Shown: piece by piece, positions 56,600-64,000 of the stretch
Numbering within the stretch: the first letter of the stretch is position 1
Layout of the letters: each line of letters opens with the position of its first letter
Assembly: GCA_021234155.1 (NCBI GenBank)
Contig: JAJEKV010000006.1
Span: 10,627,317-10,691,316, forward strand
Direction of reading: 5' to 3'
DNA length: 64,000 bases
From: Isoetes taiwanensis
Taxonomy: Eukaryota > Streptophyta > Lycopodiopsida > Isoetales > Isoetaceae
The notes under the pieces: model-generated
The model's input: the letters and a program-made list of their open reading frames with translations, nothing else
Database searches by the model: none
Told to the model about the DNA's origin: nothing
Program-made: the position numbers and the translations under genes

Positions 56600-58855
56600 T
56601 TTATATGTAATAGGTTGTTTTGCACTTTGGTTTCTTCATTATCATGCGGGTTCTCTCACTATCTTCATCTTCAGAGTCGATAAGCACCACTTGTAATGCG
56701 CCTTCTCCTTCGCAGAGCAAATGCATATTGATCCCTAGGTTGAAACTCGAAACAAATTTTACAAGGACACAATGGGGGAAAATAAATATATTCTGGTATT
56801 AAACAAAAACCTTTTAACTGATCGTTTTGGCATGTCTTGTGCAAACAAAATTGGGCCTAAAACAAGTACATATAAATTACATTAGACTGAGGGTTTTTTT
56901 CCTAGTGCCACGTCTATAGGCACGTCCTCATCAACCGAATCATCTGACTCACCCTCACTCTCGGGCTCTATAACATTTTTGGTCCTGGACCTTGTGAGCC
57001 TTGTGATTCGGGCCACAACCTTGTTCACCTGCTTATCCACTATATTCGGGTCTTCAACATCCTTGTCTTCCTCTGCAACAACGGTGTTAGAGGAGGCCTT
57101 TGTAGAGGTTCTTTCGCAGAATTTGGAACTATATTGTATTTTCAAAGATCGTCCGAACTCCACCGGAATCTGCTTTGGGACCGTGTTGGTGTCTTTAGCA
57201 GTGCTTTCAGTGTCTTTGATTGTGTCTTGACCGCTTGCCTCATCTTTGTTCCACCGCCTACAAAGCGCTTCTAATGTACCCACTTCAAGAAACAAACGTG
57301 TACCTTTTGGTCGTTTCTTGCTTGTGGAGTTCGAGTCCTTGTAGACTTGTGTCCGGGGTCCTTTACTAAGAGGTGTTTTCACATGCTTCCTTTTTTCACA
57401 TTAACATGCCCGAGTTGTAGCTACCACCTCATCTAAGTCAATTGTCTCAACTTCTTCGTTTGTGTCTTGCCCCAACATATAAGGTTTCTGCTTGACTGTC
57501 TTCCCCAATTCCTCCACTAACCCTCGGGCTTTGAACTGTTTTTCGAAAGCATTCGAGGCAAGGTGTCTTCTCCATAAAGCAAACTCGAGGTACCGACATG
57601 TATACGTGGCCACATTTCAGCTTCGGACTTAGGGTGTAATCATCCGGAATGCCACCCCAGCATGTGGAGCATCTCTCCTCATCTCCAATTGGCAACCTGA
57701 ATGTCACGGGATAGATGCTCACAAGCTGGCCCGCCTCTCCTTGTAAGCTCCCTAAGCCCTGTTGAGATTCTCGTAAGTCTTCGCTTGGCTTTTGCAAGTC
57801 GCACTTCATTGTTTGCAATCTCGGCAGCCTATAGTGGCCACCGTTGAACTATCCCCTCATCTACCGGGCCACCCCCCATTTCAACAAGGGCTTTGAGCAT
57901 GTACTCTGCCATGTCTTTTCTCTCCAAGCTCAAGAGGCTTCACAGAGGCACCGACATCGGGACTGCGGATCGCTTGAAGACGTGAGATGTTGTCTTTAAT
58001 TTTCTGCAATTTCTCTTGTGAAGCCGAGAAGAAAGCTCCCTTAGCCTGGGACTGGACAACTAGCTCCTTCTTGGAGACTAAATCAGCCTGCTGCGTGTTT
58101 AGGGTTTCCTGCAAATCTGTGCACATGACTTCCAGGCGTGATATGTTCTCCCCATAAGCTGTGTAAGCTGTTGGGCACATTGCAAAGCTCCTAATGGACG
58201 GCCTCCCTTCTAATTTAATACCAGTGCCTCCTGAAACTGGCCTTTCTGCTATGCTTTCAGGTGCTGTGGTTTGCTGGGATTTGTCGACCTCGCTTTCTCG
58301 CTTCTTCGGAGCACCGCTGGTGGGTTCACTTTAACCTTGTTCTTTGCTGAGGGCTCTACTCTTTGCCGCGAATCACGCCTAATTAACCTTGAACTTCTGT
58401 GGATCCTGCTTTGCTCTCAGGCAGTTATTGAATGCAAATAGGTATGATACTGTCTTTCTAACTTCTCTGTTCTTCAACCCGTCCGGGTATATTTTGCTCA
58501 GAAGTTCTATTAGAGCTTCTTCGTGCTCTGGCCTTACCTTGTCAATGGAAGTTATGACCCCGTTGGTATCCCAAACTTCATTGTACTCTGCAGATATGAG
58601 ATCTGCTCAAAATTGAGAGGGATGAACGCCCTCGTTTGGCACTCCGCATACGCATGGAAGTCTTCTTCGGTTCAAGAATCACCAGTCCCGGTCTTAAGGG
58701 AACGTTTTTCCGGCCCGAAGAATGCAAGAAAATCAATTAACCGTGGTTGAACCCTAAACCCATAGAAATTTTGTTTTGTTGCTTTTTGCTTACCCGGCAA
58801 ATGGGTTCCGTTGGAATTACTGCTTGAGCGGGCGGATCAATCACCTTCTTTACCA
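56600..58855 (-). pseudogene. Upstream exons of the phosphatase gene
   Basis: A first exon at 58855-58793 (MVKKVIDPPAQAVIPTEPIC, then GTAAGC donor), a second from about 58743 (PRLIDFLAFFGPEKRSLKTG, AECQTRAFIPLNFEQISYLQ), a coiled-coil segment at 58180-57881 (ISRLEVMCTDLQETLNTQQA), then 57613-57401, and a charged segment at 57382-56882 (EPESEGESDDSVDEDVPIDV). Stops and shifts occur. Collinearity and orientation suggest one long gene with the phosphatase domain at its end. The N-terminal part has no domain I recognise. Confidence 0.5.
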
Positions 58856-59204
58856 TGGTTGATGTGTTTGTTTAATGTGGAAATCCGAGAGCGCAAATTC
58901 GCGGGTTGCTTGGCCGGAACAGAGAAAGTTGGGGAAGAGAGATTTGGAAAAACACAAATTCGAAAGTTCGTTCGTTTGTCTAGTGGTTCCAGTTGCGTGT
59001 GGGTCGATTCATTCGGGGCTTAAAAGCGAGGTAATGATTGTATAAACGGTACCGAGCTAGATTTAATAGAGGCGTAATATAGGTGGTACTATATAGGTGA
59101 AGGGTGGGAAAAAAATGTTTGAAGGGTGGAAAACAATGTATTTTGGGTGCTGGTGCTGGTGCTGGGGTCGCGTTTTTTTGCTACCCACCAGCATACTTTC
59201 ACCC

Positions 59205-60292
59205 CATACATTATAGTAGATCAAAGGGAAACCAAACACTACTTCATATGTATGCACGATCTCACAAGAGTTCTCTATGTTAGAAAGGTGAAAGTATGAT
59301 ATTCTATATCGACTCGTACCAGTGTTACTTTGCTCATGAATTTCCATATTCGAACGAAGAAGCTCTGAAGTTTATAATACATTCCAAGTGAAGATTACAA
59401 AGTTAGTTTGTCTGGCTCTTTTCTTCTCTCTGATCATCTACATGTACCCAACTTATGCCCACTATTACTAATGTTTGACTGAAAAGTATGACAAATGTTG
59501 GCTCTGGCTCATACTCCACAAGTAACGGTAAGGATCTAAGATACATTCAGTCACCACACAATGAAAAACGTTATTCATCAATTAGAAATAAATGATTTTA
59601 AAGTGAAGGCAAATTCCTTCTGCATGCAATGTCAACATTCAGCAGATCTACAGGATTACCAGCGGATGAAAAAATACATCCAAGTTGAAATTTCTGCATA
59701 AGCATGTTGTAAAATAGCAATATGCAGAACAAGAGATTGAATCAAGTACATATTATTCCATACAAGAAGGTGAAAGAACAATATGAAAATATTGTAAACC
59801 CATGTATGCTTCGCATCGCCCAGATTAGGAGAGGACTTAGATGATGCGCACCTATGGTAGATCCTTTTCAGGAACCCTTTGCAATGTCTGTGATTGTGTC
59901 TTATTTGCTATCTGCTTGAAGGAAGGAAAAATATACGCCAGTATAGTGATTGGAAGGAAATTGGCATGCTCAGTGCCATAGCTGAACAAAACAATCAGGG
60001 CATCGGAATTCATCTTGCTTCTCGATTACATATTTAGTTCTCAGAAACCTGGCTTAGGCTGCACAGATGAGTAAGTGGATGGATTGATGGGTGTCGACCA
60101 TTGGAATGCAATATCAATTGTGAAGGGAATGCTTCGGTTCTGATGCAATTTTTGTTTCAATGGCCATAGCAGTACATGATTTTAAAATTTGTTTTAAGAG
60201 TTGAGAGGTGCGTATCCTTGTTACTTAAAAATGTTAATTTCTACCTTGTATCTAGGGGCTCCAATTAGGGTTTGTGTGAACACTGAACAGAC
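59205..60292 (+). other. Upstream region of the lipoate-ligase-type gene
   Basis: 1.1 kb of AT-rich sequence between the transposon end and the gene's ATG. It presumably holds the promoter and 5' UTR. No clear TATA box is fixed and no other gene is seen. Confidence 0.5.
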
Positions 60293-63200
60293 ATGGCTGT
60301 GCAGAAACCATTACTACGGCTTTTGCACCTTCAGCGTTTTCCAATATTACGTCAGCTACAGCTTGAGGAGAAGCTCCTTCGCACTACCAACCAGAATTGG
60401 TGCATCATAAATGACGGTACCCATCCCACTTCAATCGTCATGGGCATCTCGGGGTAAGAAAAGCGTTATGGTTCACCTTCTTTTCCTTTTATAACATTGC
60501 TCTCTTTAGATCTAAGTCCTCATCTTTGCAGGAAGCCTGAATTATTGCTTGACCTCCATCGAGTTACACAGGATAGAATCCCTGTTATCAGAAGGTTCAG
60601 TGGAGGAGGGACTGTTGTTGTTGACGATGATACAATTTTTGTCACGTTAATTTGCTCTCAAGATGCTTTTCCTAACATGCCACTATTTCCAAGGCCCATC
60701 ATGACTTGGACAGAGGAGTTGTACAAATTGGTATTTCGAAATAATCCAGGATTCAGCTTGCAGGAGCATGGTATGAGATTTTTTTTTTGTTTTGAACTTC
60801 TTTAACATTGATGTTAAAAATGTCAAGGATGAGAAAAGTCAGATCCTCGGGATTAAAAGGATACTTAAGCTCCTAGTTGTATATCAAGTACGATTGTGTT
60901 CATTGGGCTCATAGACACGAGCGGTCTCCTGTAGACGTCAATAAAAAATTTCTTTCTTTCTTATTCGGGTGTTTTTTTTCTTGCTTACTTGCGTGGGCTA
61001 GCTATATAGCATCCTGAGAGAGGAACCGGAAGGGGAATTGGAAGGAGAACCGGAACCTATGTCATTTTCCATGATAAAACACTGGGCAAGTAAAGTGCTT
61101 TTCGGGAATGTTGAGTGTCCAGATAACCTAGCATTGGATGGAATAGTTCTTGTTGAGTTAATGAGCTTTTCTGGTTGAGAAGGTAGCTGCAGCCATCTCT
61201 GCAAGCATCTCAAGCAGTTGAATGGTACCCACTTAAGCCTTGTTCTGAATCCTATCTGGTATTGTGTGTAGCAGAGGCACAAGTTAGTTTCAAGCCTTGG
61301 CTTGCAAATTGTGTCAGAATGAGTCAACGTTGTACATCTGATTTGCAAAAGCTGCTCAAGACATGTTGGATTAAATATGAATTTGTGATCTACAATGAGA
61401 AAGAAAAGTATCGGCAAATTGAGACCCCTGATCATCTAACAACTTTGCAGAGAAGGCTCAAATCGGAATGGAGCGCAAGATTCATGATTTTAGACTCAAA
61501 ATCCATATTTGCCTCAAGCTTTGTTTGCTGTTGATAATGAACATCCCCATGGATCTTCTAAACATAAACGTCTGTTCTATAAAGCACGTTTTCTTTTTTA
61601 TTATAACCATGATGGAATCATATAGCCAATGGGGAAGATATGCAGTATCGAGCTATTGGTTTAATATATTGGTAGCATTATGGGCAAAATTATGGGCAAC
61701 GTTTATGCTCTTAGTTATTCTATCCAAGAGAGCTGGATCTTCAATTCGTTATCTGGGCTATGGGTATAGAAAATATTCACCGCTCTATAGATGGTAGGGT
61801 ATGATAAAGAAGGAAGGGGTATATCATTTTGAGGGAATTTTTGCCAAGTTTGCCAGAACAGAACATGATCAATTAATATTTGGAGAATCCGTGCAAATGA
61901 GAAGGCCACGAGGAATTCTTTTGAGGGACTGCTGCCAAGATAAAATGAGTTCTAAATATGCTGCTATTAAGGACGAGAAAGGGCTTGTGCCAGAAGATGG
62001 CATCTATGATGGAAGTTTTTTTGCAGACTTCGAAAAATGAGAAGGATTCCGTTTCACAATGAGCATGGACATGAGCAAGTAGGCTAGCACAACTGGGATA
62101 CTCACATGTATGTAAACCAATTTAAGATACTGGCCATTGGGGTGCAAATTATTTCCTTACCTCACTATTGGATAAGTTTAAACAGTTTAAACCCGTGATT
62201 AAACCTGCTATCTTATCAGATTTTGTTCACTGATAATAGAGGCGAATATACATCTTGCAAATTAGGAAGTCCTTGGATATTTGCAGGCGATTAACAGCCC
62301 TGTATACACCACAATGAAATGGTTGGCTGAGATGCCATTCTGGATTTGCCTTCCCGGGAAGTGATCTTTAGGTGTTCGGTGCAATAAAGTTTTTAGACAT
62401 CCAAGTTGGACATTTCTGCTCGAAAGAGGCCAGGATGATAACGTAAGAACTGGATATGTCAGTTCGAGGGAAAAGTGTCAATTTGACAGAGAATTTTTGA
62501 AATGGTTGGCTGAGATGCCATTCTGGACTTGCCTTCCCTGGAAGTGATCTTCTAAATTTGCCTTCTGTGATAGACTGATGAAACTAGCATTCTATACTCT
62601 AAATAAAGGCCAGGATGACAACGTAAGAACTGGATAGGGAAAAATGGTCAAATTGACACACAATTTTGCATTGGGAATCAAAGTTTGTGCCTAGATGCAT
62701 TGGATGTTGTTGGCAAAATAATCTCTCTCTGGTCGGGAATCCAAGTCTCGTACCCTTGGTCCTAATATGCCAAAGGGAAAGTTATTTCGAGACATGGTAT
62801 CTGCCCTTCCATAATACCAGGTGTCGGATCAGACATAAACCTGCTGAAAACACTTATGCAATTTCAGGCCTTGTTATGATCAAATAAATAAATGCTTTAA
62901 TAAGACATTTTTATATTTGTTGTTCTTGATAACAAATACTTACTATGTTGAAGACATAACGTATTTGACTTAACAGATTATGCTTTTGGTGATAAGAAAT
63001 TTGGCGGCAATGCTCAATCAATAATAAAAAACCGTTGGTTACACCACACATCTTTCTTATGGGATTATAAGGACCTCCACATGGGCTATTTGACTATCCC
63101 TGCAAAAGCCCCTGCTTATCGCCTTGTAAGTTTCAACTAATAGAGGGCATCGTCGAGTTCATCATCTTCTTTTTTAAGTTCTAAGGAAAAGTATTGATTA

Positions 63201-63415
63201 TGCAGGCTCGGTGTCACAATGAGTTTTTATGTTGCTTGAAGGATGTTTTTCCACTTCGCAAGGATTTTATGAATGCTGTTGAGCTAGCACTTGGCCACTT
63301 TTTCTCTGTAGAGGAGATTAATATATTGGAAATTGACGAGAATTCAATGATCCCATATCCCCGCTCAACCAAGATTATAAGCTTCAATGTGATGGAAACA
63401 GAGAAAAGCAAGTAG
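60293..63415 (+). CDS. Biotin/lipoate A/B protein ligase family protein (four exons)
   Basis: Exons 60293-60453, 60532-60770, 62977-63125 and 63206-63415 join in phase with GT..AG borders (GTAAGA, GTATGA, GTAAGT donors; TTTGCAG, TTAACAG, TATGCAG acceptors) to give 252 residues without a stop. The N-terminus is MAVQKPLLRLLHL. The family signature is VIRRFSGGGTVVVDDDTIFV (the RRxSGGG lipoyl-substrate loop), and DKKFGGNAQS holds the conserved Lys of the active site. The product resembles the plant LplA-like family that includes Arabidopsis AT3G29010. Such proteins attach lipoate or related acyl groups to E2/H-protein lysines; the exact substrate is not shown. It is the only gene in the window that looks intact. 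The third exon and the catalytic Lys lie after a 2.2-kb intron. Confidence 0.9.
60990..62090 (+). other. Unrecognised sequence inside intron 2
   Basis: The 2.2-kb second intron contains a stretch with some coding character in changing frames (for example MSFSMIKHWASKVLFGNVEC at about 61060 and HPHGSSKHKRLFYKARF near 61540). I cannot name it. It may be a captured gene fragment or an insertion in the intron. Confidence 0.35.
62317..62665 (+). repeat. Tandem duplication of ~180 bp in intron 2
   Basis: GAAATGGTTGGCTGAGATGC with CATTCTGGAYTTGCCTTCCC occurs at about 62317 and 62500, and AGGCCAGGATGAYAACGTAA with GAACTGGATA at about 62428 and 62606, so the whole unit is repeated. Confidence 0.88.
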
Positions 63416-64000
63416 TGTAGCTTTGAAGGCCAATCGAAGCTCAGACTTCCTTTTTTAACTTATCTTGAGATTCTATACATGGGCCTAAAATGTGCCTTGA
63501 TGCGCTTGTTGATTCCTCGATCTTACAATTTGCAAAAATAATGGGATTTTAATGTTGTACTTCCACAAACATGCTTTAGTGTTCTGATGGGCTTCTGGAA
63601 ATGTGCCATCCTTAACTTGCAGAATCCAGGTTGTTTCATTGCAGGTACTTGATGTGCCAAATTAAGTGGCTAATTTAGCTGGACTGCTTCAAGTAGTTCA
63701 GTTTGGAGTAAGTTTTTGTCAAATAACAAATGTTTGTCTGAAAAGTTTTAATAGTTCGTTCTTATTAATGGAACTGTATTATGTGTCTGCAGGAAGAATC
63801 ATAAAAGTGCACAAACAACTTTTACAGTGATTTGCTATGGATATGAAACATGATAAACAGAATCTTGAACTGTATGTTAAGATTGATCAGGTTTGCTGTA
63901 TATAAATGTGCAAAATGGCCATCTAATCTTCGTCTTAAAGTCTACCAAAATTGAATTTGACATTTCTGGTTCGACTGGCCTGTATCCGCTTGACTGGTAG
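63416..64000 (+). other. 3' UTR and downstream sequence
   Basis: AT-rich sequence after the TAG of the lipoate-ligase-type gene. TGCAG acceptor-like sites (about 63620, 63643, 63790) could mark 3' UTR introns. No further coding exon is supported. Confidence 0.45.

Larger units (their letters stand above)
40694..59204. mobile_element. Large TIR DNA transposon, two convergent genes
   Basis: The left end GGGTGAAAGTATGCTGGTGG (40694) is repeated in inverse at the right end (CCACCAGCATACTTTCACCC, ending 59204), followed by less exact similarity. CATA flanks both ends (40690-40693, 59205-59208), consistent with a 4-bp target duplication. Inside are a decayed transposase gene on the plus strand and a convergent multi-exon gene on the minus strand. 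A Helitron of about 7.4 kb sits in the transposase gene, so the original element was about 11 kb. The superfamily is not identified. Confidence 0.8.

Overview
The window reads as nuclear DNA of a land plant with a large, transposon-rich genome. The evidence is: Ty3/Gypsy chromoviruses primed by initiator-Met tRNA, Helitrons carrying PPR and ClpC gene fragments, telo-box/TATA promoters, and one intron-containing plant lipoate-ligase-type gene. A gymnosperm, fern or other large-genome plant is an inference. No rRNA, tRNA or CRISPR feature was seen.

Layout. (1) About 1-21448 is an old, decayed Ty3/Gypsy element (gag, zinc knuckle, an RNase H upstream of RT, integrase, LTR remnants). It holds two GATA microsatellite tracts split by a MITE. 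(2) Nested in its RNase H, with a perfect 5-bp target duplication (AAGAG), is a complete chromovirus at 4845-17731 with ~1.6-kb LTRs, PBS and PPT. Between PBS and gag it carries two extra genes: a histone H3-like gene (6987-8061: H3 start MARTK-STAR plus a full C-terminal histone fold) and an unknown ORF (8754-10284). The pol region ends in a chromodomain. (3) A related minus-strand chromovirus lies at 21449-~39735. Its 3' LTR is split by a Helitron (22482-31693), which holds PPR fragments and is itself split by a second, reverse Helitron (24972-29026). The minus-strand element also has a copy of the unknown ORF, so that ORF belongs to this lineage. (4) A large terminal-inverted-repeat DNA transposon at 40694-59204 holds a decayed multi-exon transposase (DGC..QFKS and HGKG motifs) and a convergent gene ending in an NLI/FCP1-type phosphatase domain. 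A Helitron with a ClpC N-domain fragment (about 45562-52941) sits inside its transposase gene. (5) At 60293-63415 is an apparently intact four-exon host gene of the biotin/lipoate A/B protein ligase family.

The most notable system is the chromovirus that encodes its own histone H3-like protein alongside a chromodomain integrase. The H3 tail keeps K4 but lacks K9/S10, and the core mixes CENH3-like and canonical H3 features. This suggests, as inference, that the element manipulates or targets chromatin. The second is the giant two-gene DNA transposon, whose termini match the small MITE at 2384-2663.
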